A stretch of DNA of 64,000 nt from Linum tenue (GCA_946122785.1 CAMGYJ010000006.1:744001-808000), one strand, 5' to 3'; shown: positions 37,476 through 50,700, numbered from the stretch's first letter. The notes: generated by a model from the sequence alone, not told the origin. Program-made: numbers and translations.

Positions 37476-38213
37476 GTGTAGTGTTTTCTATCATATTTTG
37501 AGTAAAATCAAAAGGTAACTCATACCCTTGGTAAGAAATGGCAATCTAGACTTTGAATTAACCTGATTTCGAGACGAGACACTATATTCTAACCCTTGAC
37601 GAGTGAACTCTAGGTCTTAACTATTTAAATCATAGATCCTAAACCAAGGATTATAAAACCTCATAAGAGGTTGTACCGAAAAAGTCGGCAGGAGGGTATT
37701 TTATGCGAAAACTGTGGTTAACCGTGATTCAGTCGTTTCACAACACTACATAGTGCCTACTGGTTTAGTCGAACCCCCGGTACGTTAAGGGTTTTCAATC
37801 CTTGCCCTAAACACTAAGATTATGCACATAATTTTTTTGATGTATTTTGATGAAACACGACATTCGATTATTGTTTCTAATAAAATTGATCTTAGTATAT
37901 GAGCTTCATAGAATTAAGACCTAGATTTTAATCTGTAAGGGCTTAAGGTATAGTACCATGTCCCTAGCTCCGGCCACTAGACATCATTTTCATACTCAAA
38001 GTATATCATTCAAGGTCTATATATCATTTCCTTATGTCATTTTCTTAATCAAAATATGATAGAACCACCCATACTTATAGTTGTGTTATCCTGCTGGAAA
38101 GTCATTTGTTCTAAATGTTAGTTGGTTGGACTGCAGTTTTATCAGGGTTGTATGTTGTTTGAAACATTTTGAACTTCATTAGTCCAATATTTTTAGTACT
38201 CCTATATTATTTA

Positions 38214-39093
38214 GGGATAATATCCTATTTTGTGTTGAACTTTGATGTAAATAACAATTTTGGCATGAACATTCAAATAAGATAGTTTTGTCCGAATTTG
38301 AAAGAAATTAACAAATTTGGTCGGTTATTAATATTGAGGGTCAAACATTTCTTTTTTTTATGACTCAACATACAATGTTAAGGTGACTGTGGTGTGACTT
38401 TCACGTCATAGGTATAATATGCTATTTTGCCCTACACTTTCAAATAAGACAGTTTTGTACGAATTTTCAAAGAAATGAATAACTTTGACCCAAAATTTAG
38501 GTTGCCGTTAATATTGATGAGAGGGGTACAAAGAGAGATAGCTTCGTGCTTTGGGATTTTTGGGGGCCTGAATCAATTTCTTTTTCCTTTTAATATGATT
38601 TATGCAAGTAAATATGAAAATATTAGGATATACTAAGGGTCCTATTTTGTGGTCTTTTTTTCTTCTGAAAAATTCACTTTTTTAGACTTTATAAATAAAT
38701 GACTTGGAAGCCACATCGCAACCGAAACCTCTCTATCACAACTGTCAATATTAAAGGTCAACCCAAATTTCGGACCAAATTTGTTCATTTCTTTCAAAGT
38801 GCAAACAAACCTATCTTATTTGAAAATTCGAGCCAAAATTGTCTTTTACATCAAGTTCATGCCAAAATAAGGTATCATCCCTATGACATGGAAGCCACAT
38901 CGCAATCGCAACCACCTGAGCATTGTATGTTGAATGGATGAAGAAATTTTTAACTTTTAATATTAACGAACAACATAAATTTCAGTCCAAATTTGTCCAT
39001 TTCTTTCAAAATTTTGAAAAACTGTCTTATTTGCAAGTTCATGTCAAGTTTGGCTTTTACGACAAACTTCAAGGTCAAAATAAGGTATATCCC
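38214..39093. mobile_element. Mutator-like non-autonomous element
   Basis: An 880-base element with inverted ends (GGGATAATATCCTATTTTG on the left, GGGATATACCTTATTTTG on the right read backwards) and a perfect 9-base target duplication TATTATTTA at 38205-38213 and 39094-39102. Each arm, about 340 bases, is itself made of two diverged sub-units carrying TTTGAAAGAAAT and ATTTGG blocks. There is no coding sequence. Long TIRs and the 9-base duplication place it with the Mutator-like group. Confidence 0.8.
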
Positions 39094-39591
39094 TATTATT
39101 TATGGTCAACTTACCAATCAAAGTAGTCAGTGAAAGTATCAGCAACACTGACAAAGACAAACATATGTAATTCAAAATTAGTTGCACTCAGCCTTAAGTT
39201 TGAAGCTCTCTTGAGAACCCGGACTATTTTCTAGGCATCTTCGGGGACTACGACTAGCATGCTTCCAAACCAGCTGATCCTTATTCTACTTTCTATGAAG
39301 AGGAATAATATGGGTGTATCTGTTAGACATTAATTAGGGTTACAAATGATCTCATTCCTAAAATCTGTTAGAGACCAATCTTTTTCTTTCCTTCTGAGGG
39401 TTCATTATGTATGTTTTAGGAAAAACAACTCTAATCTTGAACTATTTGCCATTTTTAAGTATTGAAAACCTATTATTTTGTATGTTTTTCTTTTCTTCTT
39501 TGAACAATTATATTTCTTTTTTCAGTGATATGTCGTATCTTCCTATTATATTGTAAGCATGTTATATGAACATATTTTTTGTCTAGACTTT

Positions 39592-39620
39592 CCCGGCCAA
39601 GGGGCCGGGCCCGGTGCTAG
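39592..39620 (+). mobile_element. Helitron 3' terminus
   Basis: The hairpin CCCGGCC-AAGG-GGCCGGG (39592-39609) is followed after seven bases by CTAG, and the next base is T. A GC-rich hairpin about 11 bases from a CTRR end inserted before T is the classic Helitron 3' end. It stands out in very AT-rich DNA. The 5' end (TC after A) could not be placed, so element length is unknown. Confidence 0.6.
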
Positions 39621-40497
39621 TATGCATTAAATTAGGTGACCTAATTTGATGGTTTATGGCAAACTTTTCTTATATAAAAACTTGTTATGGTTTGGTGGTT
39701 TACAACTTCACAATTAGTAATAGTAGCTGGATAAGGGATTATGTGTTTGATAATATTTTTAGAAAAATAATAGGTGTTTTCGGAGTACGTAAAGAAAAAC
39801 CGCATCCTAATACACTACTATATTATATGAAGACTTTAACAGTCAATAAATTTTTAACACAAGCTATAGTAGCGGTTTGGTAATAAATTGACAAGAGATG
39901 CTAGTATGAACGGACATGGTTGTAGACTTGTAGTTGAGTTTAACTACACTATCAATCAGGTACATCGGTAATAGGTATGAACACAATTAAATAATTCATA
40001 TCTCCCCGGTCAAAATTAATGGAAACGAAAATATAATGCAGATAATAAAAAAATATGTGTGTGGTTTGTTACTCTAGATGATAAGGCACCTTAGGAACCA
40101 TGTATTCATGTATGGAGCTTAAGAGGGAAATAGAGTGCACCTTTTTTCATGTGTCCCATAAGGTAAGCCCATATGTATGAGTAGGTAGAAAGGCAATGCA
40201 ATAATTATACATCATGGGACAACTAGATTTGCTCTATCAAGTCTTATAAAGGCATAATCATACACAATCATTGTTTTGCCCATAAATGATTACATGTATT
40301 CCAATTGGGCATCCCATCTTCATCCAAATCTTCATCCAAAACTACAAACATGTATCTTACTTCTCCAAGCAACAATGAGAGGTACATGTAAATGTCGGTT
40401 ATTGGTGAAGATGTACCACCAAATCACTTCATTTGGTGGAGCATATTCCCTAGAATGCCATAGGAAACTCTAACATGCAACATTAATTATCTGAATT

Positions 40498-40513
40498 CCC
40501 CCCCCCCCCCCCC
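40498..40513 (+). repeat. C16 homopolymer
   Basis: Sixteen consecutive C bases in AT-rich intergenic DNA. Length is prone to assembly error. Confidence 0.85.
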
Positions 40514-43500
40514 TCTAGATGTGCTAAAACATGCAAGTGAGTTGGTTCATATTCGAGCTGGGTAGTTGATTGTGTCACACTTTTGTCCACAACTTTCATC
40601 ACTCGAGCCACGGCTGATTAGCATACGTGCCAATTCGATCACGAATCAGAGATGTCACGATAGGTCGTGCAAAAAATTGGGCTATGTTACAACTAGACCA
40701 ACTTTTTTTTTTCTTTGTTAATTCGAATTGAGCATCATGTTGAATTTGACAAGCTCCTGGTTAGGCGTACAAAAACATAATTGTTGTATTTATTGAGTTG
40801 GCAGCAAAGTGTCAACATTATATCTAGTGTTAACTAATTGATGTAGTCTTGAGACAAATAAATGGTGGGGGGAGGAAGCTAGCTAGGTTTGGAAGCTCAC
40901 CCACTTGAGTGGGTAGGGTACAAGTTAGGTAAGTTATTTTTAGACCCATGAGACTAATTGTAGCTTTAGGTTTCGTGCACCATCTCAATTCTCAAGCTAA
41001 TGTTGGCCACCAAATTAGCAAAGAAAATACTTCTATCACGTATGTTTAGCCAAAATGAAAAACGTAATTGTGTGGAGCAATCACACTCTCCATGCCCTAA
41101 AATCCTAATGGGAAAGAATTATGGAATGGATGAGTCATTTGGTAAATGTCTACGTTGTTAGATTTAGTAGAAAACAGAGAAACTGAGGACCATAATATGA
41201 TCATTATTGTTTTTGTTCGATTCAAGTATAAACTCGATCAATATTTTATTCAATATTCAGAAAATTTATGAGACCAAACTGACACTTGGATCCAACTATA
41301 CCGAACCAAATATAAAGCAGTGAGTCATATCGTTGCACACCCATGCACAAGACGCAAGGCAAATTATAAGAGACAATGAGTCCATCTCAAAATAATTATT
41401 GGGCCACATAAAGTAACTAGCTAGTTGGTAATGAACTTGGATCAGGTCAATGCATCAAGGGCTACCTAGTGATGTCAGTTCTGGATCACGCCTTAATTAT
41501 TGTAGTAACAAGCCCAATCCCAATCACAAGTCACAAGCCCAGTTCCTAGATTTTTTTTGGTACGAATATCATTCTTTTTATTCCACGTAGAAGTAGTGTA
41601 GAAATTGCTCTTAGGATGCTAGTGATATTAAACTCAAATTGGACTAAATGAGATTGTGGTATGTTCGCTTTATGTCTTGTTGTTGCTGCTCACAATTCAT
41701 TAGTTTCTAGCTTCCATAGAATTCTGGCTTGTTCAGTTAATCTCGATCTCGCCTTCACTTTCATAAAACACGTATAAAAAGATGTCGCGACAGGATAGTA
41801 CGCATACACAGGGTTTATTCACGTACATCATGATTGAATTCAATTAATAATAGTTATATTCTTCAATTCGATATCATAATCATTCGTCGTAAATATTTAA
41901 AATCGCAATCCATAGTGAACTATTACACTTAGCTTGGTGCTATGTTATTTTTCTTGGAATCACGCTCTATTATAATCACTTATCTCTTCTTGTTGTTGCA
42001 TTGATGTGTATGTGCCACATCAGGATATATATGCTTTGTTTTCTTTAATTCACATAGAATGTGTCGCAGTCAATTTCTAAGAGTGAAAATATTTGTCCTA
42101 TTCAAGCATTTGTTTGTGTATCGTGGATATCTCATATCTTTGGCCTGCAAATCTCAATACATGGAATTGAAAGCCAAAATTTTGTATCATTCTCATGTTT
42201 TTATGGTAATGTTGAGGATAGAGAGGTTTCCTTTGCTAGTCGTACACTCGTACTCAACTTTCATAACAATAAGAACAATCAGAGGTAGTTTAAATGAGAC
42301 TTCTTTTTTCTTTCAAGGCACTAAAGTGCATGGTACAATGACACGATTAAAAGATTGATTACAATCAAATACGGTACAAAGACTCGATTACAACAATGAT
42401 TTCAATCAAATAAGGTAGTCCGTTAGCAACCAGACTCACTAAGTCACAATGAAAGAGCTTGTATTGCCATCTATATATGTTATAGTTTTGAGGAGCAAAA
42501 CGACACGACAATAACTGAAAAGGAGAAAAAGGAGTGAACTTCTACCAAGATGGCCCCTGCTCGAGAGTGGGTAGAGTCTTTTGACGTTGCGTGCCAGATA
42601 ACTAATTGAACAACAATAAAAAGGTTATGCAGATTTCATATCACAACATCCCATATCAAGGAGTTCAGGAATGAAGCCTCCGAAGTGAGATTATTATGTT
42701 CAACAAAAAATATCATTTTGAAATGGCACAACAAATTAGAGATTACAGATACATCATACAAGATATCTTGAAAGTTCACAAATGTGGGTTTTTGAAATAG
42801 TTACTCCCAGTTATTTTGAAATCTCACATTCTTACTTCTTCTATCCCAAAGCGAACTCATCCTAACCGTCGACTTCTTCCTTCTCTCTGATTCGTCGATC
42901 ATTTGTTCCTTCGACTTCTTCCTCCTTCCTTTTTCCTTATCTATGACTTCTCCCTTGCAACCTCCTTTAGCAACAATCACCAGTTGTTTCTCCATCCAAA
43001 TCAAGTTCTTCACTCTCCCTACCGCTTGTTACTCTCCCCTACCAGCTCTTCCTGTGCGTGTGTCCGAACGAAAGACAAATGACAAGCAGAGATTGTCGAC
43101 ATCGGCGACCTCTTCCTTAAAATCGCCTTTGTCCCTCTTCAATCCAATTCATCTTCTGGATTTTCATCAATTCATGCGACGGATGGCTGGGTCGACAATT
43201 GTGAGTTTGCAGCGACTGATTTGTTGGACGAAGACGTCACTAGCGACTGGTTCTCTGCAGACAACTAGCTCTTGGCACGATATATACGAAAGTTGTGAAA
43301 CAACTATATAAATGCTCTTAACATTCTATAGTTACGATTAATTTCTCATGTAATTCACATGAGCTCAAGTGCTACCAATCTTGATTTTATTATGTGCCTC
43401 TCCTCTTGTTTTGACAGCTTTGTACCCTTTCATAATTCACTCATCTAGGTTTTGGATCAGTAACAAATAATGAACACAAAATAAAAACGTCACCTTTTAC

Positions 43501-43644
43501 AACATTATTATGAGACGATGGAAATTATTTATCAGGAAAAAAAACACTACTTAAATTAAGTGAATTTTTTTTTCCAAAGAAAAAATCATATCGGGTTTTT
43601 GTATTAACTGGATTTGTCTTGAACGATATATATTTTTTCCGGCT

Positions 43645-44660
43645 CAAGATAGGGTGCATAACCATGGGTTATGCACCCATCAATAACCAAATCTGGACCT
43701 TTCATTTAGAAAATCCAGATCTAAGGATAGAGAATTAAAGGCTATTTTTATTTTCACTAGCTTTCTTAATTGACTCATATCTTTTTCGTTTTAACTCGGA
43801 TTTTAATTTTTTTTGCACAGATGGAACGAGTTCTCCATGCTCTACAAAATGAGATCAATTTTCAATATTTTTTGAGGAAAAAAAATTCTGGCCTCTTGGT
43901 ACCAACTGCATACCATATGGTATCTTCTTCGTTTTTAATTCGTTTTTGAAAACGTTTGCACAGCAGGGACGAGTTCATCATGATCAACTGGATCTACAAA
44001 TTTCTGGGTGAACAAATTACAGGACCAAAAAATACCACACAATACCATACAATACCACCCTGGTACGGGGTGGTATTGTATGGTATCTTCTTCGTTTTTA
44101 ATTCGTTTTTGAAAACGTTTGCACAGAAGGGACGAGTTCATCATGATCTATTGGATCGACAAATTTCTGGGTGAACAAATTACAGGACCAAAAAATACCA
44201 CACAATACCATACAATACCACCCTGGTACGGGGTGGTATTGTGTGGTATACAATGTTAAAAGTCGTAAATTACAATTAATATACTTCTACTATCATATAT
44301 TCAACCATCCTACAGTATTGGTTTGTTCATACCACCAAGGTACATTTTTCAAAACATAGGTATGCTTTTATTTCAATACGAGTCAATACCATATGGTATA
44401 GGCTGGTAAAAAATGGCTCAATTTTTTTTGTTCGAAAAATATATTAAAGTGGATATCATTTTGAAGAGCACAATTAATCTGATCTAACTGTGCAAAAAAA
44501 ATTAAATTTCGACTTAAAATGAGCGAGAAATCGTCCGTCAAAGATTAAAGAGGGAAAAATTAAAGGCTTTCTATGAGAGAGATGATGCTAATGTCATGCT
44601 GATGTGAACGGGTTACTCATGGTTACTCACCATAAGGTTACTGACCTGATCCATTCCCAT
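43645..44660. mobile_element. Fold-back element with nested tandem hairpin units
   Basis: The outer arms are diverged inverted copies: TTTTAATTTTTTTTGCACAG on the left reappears as its complement on the right (near 44490), and both arms approach a centre with ATACCATATGGTAT. The left tip has GGGTGCATAACCATGGGTTA. The centre contains two 163-base direct repeats (separate entry). There is no coding sequence, ends are approximate, and no target duplication was identified, so the superfamily is not assigned. Confidence 0.55.
43919..44244. repeat. Two 163-base tandem units, each ending in a long hairpin
   Basis: Units 43919-44081 and 44082-44244 are nearly identical and begin GGTATCTTCTTCGTTTTTAA. 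Each ends with an inverted repeat around the centre CCCTGGTACGGGG, whose arms ATACCATACAATACCACC and its complement can pair over roughly 18-19 bases. Confidence 0.85.
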
Positions 44661-44849
44661 TTTTTCCTAACAAAACTGTCCGGCCAATACACAGCCAAGG
44701 TACGCTTTATTCTCTTTGCTCATTTGTTTTTTCTATTGTATGCATAATTTCCCCTTTTAACTAGTATAAGAGAATGAAACAAGAAAAAATTATAGTTATA
44801 TAAGATCTATTCTTAAATTGGTATAGTACACTTTTACATGTATACATCC

Positions 44850-45056
44850 TTCTCAAGCTTGCACCATCGATTCGTGTTGAGTTTGTTCCTCGACGTTTGA
44901 ATCGATTAGCGGATTGGGTGGCACGACATGCTAGGGCGGGATCATTACCAGTGGATTGGATTTGAATTGTTAATATTATTGCTTCACTCTTGTAATGTGA
45001 CCACGATTTTCCCGGTTTCGGATGGAATAAAAGGTTGCTTACTGTAAAAAAAAAAA
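44850..45056 (+). mobile_element. LINE 3' end (RNase H tail and poly(A))
   Basis: An open frame ending in VEFVPRRLNRLADWVARHAR and then VDWI-stop (44963-44965) is the typical end of the RNase H domain in plant non-LTR elements. A short 3' UTR and a run of 12 A bases at 45045-45056 follow. Everything upstream is missing, as in the common 5'-truncated insertions. Confidence 0.7.
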
Positions 45057-45922
45057 ACTCGGCTCATAATTTTTTTTAACTTGTTGACTCGTCACTCTTA
45101 CGTAAAATTTATCATAGAAATCAAACAAGAGTTAGAAAGCCAGACTTCACCCTGCTTTGGGTAGATTGATAAATCAGAAGCTGCTGCTAAAAGTCTGAGC
45201 AGCATAACGGCCATAACCTATATATTATAAAAAAAAATAATGAACAATGAAAGGAAGTAAGAAAAATAATAAAAATTACAATTTCCGGCTGGATGTAAGT
45301 TCTGTACAAACCTAGTTATCTACGCTTCTCAATTGCTCTTGAAATTTTGTCACTAATCAGATTTTTGTCTCTACTGTCCCATACTTAACAAAAATAAAGT
45401 TCACAATTATATAAATAAAATCAAGATTAACAAAATATTAAAAACCTGACAGTGTCATTACAGCGAGGAAGGTAACAATTAAATAGATAAATAATTACCA
45501 GGGCAATCACACAAGGCAAATAATAAAAAAAAATCTTAATCAATTCTACACAATTCATTAAAATCATCTTTTAATTAACTTATATTTAATCTCTAATCCA
45601 ACCAATAAAACGATCCCATTTGATCGGAGGGCACATAACAAGTACGTGCCGACGCTGGAGACGAGACGACAATCCGCTTAAGGACGGCGACGTCGCTTAA
45701 ACCGTTATAATCATTTCCTTAATATTTTTTTCTATTAATCATGGATTAATTAATATATATATATAATTCGTACTGTTTAACCGCCGGCAACCCCCTTTCA
45801 TAAATTGTCAAGATAATAATTAATAAGAATGGACTTAATTTAATTTAATTTAATTAACTATTGCGCTCTGATTTCCATGCCAACCCACGAAAACTCCAAC
45901 CTTATTCTTGCTCGGCTTTCCT

Positions 45923-45929
45923 TATATAA
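45923..45929 (+). promoter_or_regulatory. TATA box of the AP2 factor gene
   Basis: TATATAA lies 160 bases before the chosen start codon, which leaves a normal leader length. Confidence 0.55.
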
Positions 45930-46082
45930 GCCACTGGGCTTTGGGAGAACCATCAAATATTCAGTCTTCTAATTACTCCCATATTTTTTAATTTGATCAT
46001 TTTAGTCTTTCCACACAAGGTCGATAAGAGAAAGCAGAAGAAAGAAAACAGTGCAATTCCCCTCTTCCAACTGCGCCTCCAA

Positions 46083-49000
46083 ATGGGAAAGCAGAGGGCC
46101 AACAGCAACGGGAGTATTATTACCAACGGGAGTGGTAGCAGTAGTGACCAGCAGCAGCAGCAGCAGCAGCTCGGGCTCACCAAGACTCCTTCGTCGGCTT
46201 CCATCAACGGCGGCGGCGGCGGGGTGACGAAGGTGAAGAGGACGAGGAGGACCGTGCCACGAGACTCGCCGCCGCAGCGCAGCTCCATCTACCGTGGCGT
46301 TACAAGGTGGGGGAGTTTTGATCAGCAGGAATTTAACGGAGAGATTCGAACTCGTGACCTTTCTGTTTTCGAGATGATAATTTGTGTGTTTGGACGTTTT
46401 TTTTTTGGATGTGTTTTTGTCGGTTCAGGCATCGATGGACGGGTCGGTATGAAGCTCATTTGTGGGATAAGAACTGCTGGAATGAGACACAAAACAAGAA
46501 AGGGCGTCAAGGTACGTATAGATACTAAACATACTGTATTTTTCTTCATATATATTAACATGGAAATCTTATCTCTTGTGATTGGAATCGTGTTTTCCAG
46601 TGTATCTAGGGGCTTATGATGATGAAGAAGCGGCAGCTCATGCTTACGACTTGGCAGCTCTCAAGTACTGGGGTCCAGAAACGATCCTTAACTTTCCGGT
46701 ACAAATTAAAAACTCGTAACAAGTTATTCATCTCCATGTATACACAAAACTTCTTCGTTGAAATTTCTCTAAGAAAAAAAGTATGGAGTAAGGTTCATTT
46801 GGTTGCTGTTTGTAGTTGGCTACGTACGAGAAGGAGATCAAGGATATGGAGGGGCAGTCGAGAGAAGAGTACATTGGATCGCTCAGAAGGTACAAAAGTG
46901 TTCTCGAGACTATGCAGTTCTTTCTTTGTTCTCTTCCGTTGCATGCGAAAACTTTCTTTTGGTTTGAATGATATGACGATGATAAGAGGGACTGAAGCTA
47001 ATTCAGGACTTCATTACTTGCCAGGAAAAGCAGCGGATTCTCTCGAGGGGTTTCGAAGTACAGAGGGGTTGCAAGGTATATACTTAAATGGATTTTTTTT
47101 TTTACCATTTCATGATCATCTTGTTCTGTAAAACAGTAAAAATCCTCAATTTCTGTGAAGTTAATTTGGTGTTTTGGGGGTGTTTTTGGTTATGGAAATA
47201 GGCATCACCATAATGGAAGGTGGGAAGCCAGGATCGGCAGAGTGTTTGGCAACAAGTACCTCTACCTTGGGACCTATGGTAATAAATAAGTCTTTCTCCT
47301 TCCATCACAATCCCAAATGTCACCTTAATTGAGCAGAGATTCAGAAGATAATTAGCTATCAAATTATAAGAAGATAATTCCAAAGAGTAATAAACTCAAA
47401 CCTTTACCATGGTAGTGGCATTTTTCCATGGCTTATCCTATTGTTTTTTTGCATAAAAAATGAAGCATACAAGTTTGCTTCTCGATCTGGAGTACCGGAT
47501 AATACGAATTAGTTTTTCTCCATGAACAGATCGAGTTCACTAATACAATAACTGCTTTTCGTGTTTACTTTGCTCGTACACATGATAAACCCTAACTTTG
47601 TATTTCCCCAATGAAAGTTGAAAACTCGACAAAATAAGTTGTTTTCAAGTGATTATATTATAAAATTTACGGACGAATGAATTGTTTTGATAAAATAATT
47701 TATTTGATTATTATGAATTAATTAATTAGATCTCCTTATTTTGGCCAATTGGAAGAATTAGGGAAGCTTCTACTAGGACCTTGAGAGAGTGGAAGTTTGT
47801 TTGTTTTCTTGGCTCTAAACTCTTAAGTATTTAAGACGTAGCCATTTGTCCAAAAACCATGGTATTAATTTGGCAATAAGTATAATTAAGACTGTTGTGA
47901 ATTGGACTACGTATACTACATCTTTAATTAATTACTTTGCCTAACTGATTTTGAGATTGGGACAAGTGGATACAGTTATAATGGAGGTTTAGTAGGGAGG
48001 TTGGGCAACTTCTAGCTAATTAGGGTCTTAACTAATTTATATAACCATATATCAAATGCCACATCATTTAGATACCTAGAATTGCTCCACCAAAACCTAA
48101 TCTCATCCTTATAAAATGATTTTATTTCATGACTTCTAAATGGGGTTTTGGTTGGTTTTTTTTCCTTCTTCTTATAAATGAGTTGTTTGATCAAGATTAT
48201 AGGTTCAACTATTTGAGAGGGACTAAACCCAAAATTAAATAATTCGAGTCTTTGACCAGCTTAACACAAACTTAATATGAAGATAGTAGTTGTTCCACCA
48301 ATATTTATATGCATTTTGTAAATGCATAGCATCAATTAGTTACAAATGTTGTGCTCCAATAACTCAAGTAATCGGGATTTTAGGTTTTGGTGGAGCAATT
48401 AACATGACATTACCAATATTCGAATAAAACGGGAATGTGAAAATCACTCGGGGGACAGACAATTTAGTATGAGATTGGTCTCTATAACTATCTTTTCAAT
48501 TCAGTATTGTCCTTCTACCAAGTTCAATTACTCCTTAATTACATTGACTAATCTTAACCTTTCCTTCCAATCACAGCCACTCAAGAAGAAGCTGCCACGG
48601 CGTACGACATGGCGGCGATAGAGTACCGAGGCCTTAACGCCGTCACCAACTTCGACCTCAGCCGTTACATCAAATGGCTCAAACCCAAACAAACCGGAAT
48701 AACCGAAGTTGCTACCGACCCGAACCACCCAAACCCTAACCCAACCCTGCCAACCTCACCGCCCAACCTCGGCCTCAACAACTTCTTCCACACCCAACCG
48801 ACCCACCAACCCCCGCGGCCCAGCCCAATCGAACCAATGGTCCAACCCATCAGCAGGCCGGCCAACACCACGTCCGCCCTGGGCCTCCTCCTCCAGTCCT
48901 CCAAGTTCAAGGAAATGATGGAGATGACGTCAGCAACCGATCACCACCACCACCACCATCAACCGGCTCCGGCGACCGCGACGATGAGCCTCGAGCTCGA

Positions 49001-49157
49001 GCCGCCGCAGTGCAGCTTCCCGGAGGACATCCAGACCTACTTCGGGTCCCAAGACTCGAGCAGCTACGGCGGAGACGGCGGCGGGAGTAGCCATGACGAC
49101 ATGATCTTCGGCGACATCAACTCGTTCGTCCCACCGATGTTCCATTGCGATTTCTGA
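46083..49157 (+). CDS. WRI4: AP2/ERF transcription factor, WRINKLED4-like
   Basis: A nuclear DNA-binding protein with two AP2 domains; WRI1/3/4 activate fatty-acid synthesis genes, WRI4 mainly for cutin and wax. Seven exons: 46083-46306, 46429-46511, 46601-46698, 46816-46889, 47025-47075, 47202-47278 and 48577-49157, giving 395 residues. AP2-1 covers about residues 69-135 ([20 protein letters not shown]) and AP2-2 about 171-229 ([19 protein letters not shown]). The linker [13 protein letters not shown] is typical. [17 protein letters not shown] and [16 protein letters not shown] fit WRI3/WRI4 better than WRI1. There is a 7-Gln run (residues 23-29) and a 6-His run near residue 330. The tail [15 protein letters not shown] also resembles WRI4. 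The VYL triplet (103-105), which is a separate 9-base exon in Arabidopsis WRI1, is fused with the following exon. An in-frame ATG exists upstream at 45993, but it would sit close behind the TATA box. Confidence 0.85.
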
Positions 49158-50700
49158 TGCATAGAACGACAACGTTTTGGAAGGGATCAATCAATTTCAA
49201 TCCACGTAGGTTTATTTAAAAAAAAAATTATTTTATTAATTACTTACTGATTAATCACAGATTGAAATTATTGATTAGGGTTTATTGTGAATACGGGGCC
49301 GTTTGAAGTATGGTCTCTGGCCCTCCTCTCATTTGTGAAGGGTGAATGAGTTTTAGAAAGATTATTTATTACACATTATCGAGAACTATAGGGTATGATT
49401 AGCCAAAATATTACAGAAACTTTAGAAGATTTATATGGGTCTAGATTATTTATTTAGTTCATTTATTTGTGGATCAAAACAACGTGGAGGGAAAAAAAAG
49501 GAAAAATCCATTTATAGGGTTCATTATCTTTTTGTTTGATTAATTCGTTGTAGTCTTATTTTTTTCTTTCTTCTCTACAGAAGATGTAATTTCTGTTTTT
49601 TGTTTTGGGAAATTAATAACACGTTGAGTGCTTTGTCTCCAATTTATCTCCTTTTCATTTAGCAGCTAGAGATTGTTTGAAAGTTGTGATTGATTTTGTA
49701 AAATTGTTATTATATTTGTATTGTTTAGAATCCAATTCATTTAAATTCAATCTATTTTATTCAAATCCGATTGAATTGGCGGATTCATGGATCGTTGACA
49801 ATTTACAGTTTAATATGTATATTTTTGTATTTTATAATTTGGTACCTAAAATTTATCTTTTATACTAAAAATATAATTGGAAATTATATTTTTGGCACCT
49901 AAAATTTTTTATTATGACATTTATTACCTAAAATTTTCAAAATTTACGTATTGGTCCAAGACTTGGATGTCATTTGGATCTATGAATCAATTCATCAATC
50001 TACGAATCCACCGATCCATTTGATCATTGAATCTATCAATCCAATCCACCAATTCATGGAATACAACCCATTTGCCACCTCTAAACAGAAGTCAAAACAT
50101 AGGAAAAGGCCATTTGATAATCAAGTTAGATGTAGTAGCATTTTTTTAAGAGAAAAGATTGAGAGAACGATGATCAATTACCTTTATGTAAGGAATAAAT
50201 CAATATATTTATTATAGGGACTTGTTGTACTATCACAATTCACAAGGAACTACAACTCTTCTAGTATATAATATATGACAAAGACAATACCGTTAACTTT
50301 TCTTTAATCACCATTATAAAAAAAAATAACGTTAACTTTTCAAGGCGGTTTCAAGATTTGATAAGCTACTCCTTGTTCTTTTTATTAATAACATGAACTA
50401 GGGTGTAGACGGTCGTGATTATAGGGGACTATACTAGGAAATTTTCCTAGGAATTATGGACCCCAAAAAATTGAACACATTGTACCCTAGAAGATATCTC
50501 CTTATCTCTTGTTTTATGTTCTATATAATATTTATTAGCCATTTATAATTACCAACGTTTTAAACAATTTTCTCCTAGTTCACTACAAAAAAAAAATGAT
50601 GTGAAGTTAGCTATGTAGTTAAGATTGATCCTTAGGGCCAAACTCTTTTGGTATTTAATAAAAGCTTTGCAAGAAACCAACCGTAATCAAAGGTGGTGAA
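49158..50700. other. Intergenic: WRI4-like 3' region and AKT2 promoter
   Basis: AT-rich spacer of 1.5 kb between two plus-strand genes. It has no ORF of note and no recognised element. A short cluster of ATCAAT/CCAATCC direct repeats occurs around 49985-50060. Confidence 0.55.

Larger units (their letters stand above)
36312..46082. other. Gene-empty, transposon-rich AT region (9.8 kb)
   Basis: The left end holds the HHP2 promoter and the right end the AP2-factor promoter. Between them I found no credible gene. It contains a SINE-like segment, a palindromic repeat near 37180-37475, a Mutator-like element (38214-39093), a Helitron 3' terminus at 39592-39620, a 16-base C run, a fold-back element with tandem hairpins (about 43645-44660) and the 3' end of a LINE (44850-45056), each listed separately. 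The ORFs at 42059-42358 and 42943-43311 look like chance. Confidence 0.6.

Noticed and set aside
42943..43311. 122-codon ORF in the intergenic desert
   Set aside because: Low-complexity Ser/Thr/Leu sequence with no known domain, promoter or homologous neighbour.
43919..44244. CRISPR-like array
   Set aside because: Only two long units without spacers, in a plant nuclear genome; it is part of a fold-back element.
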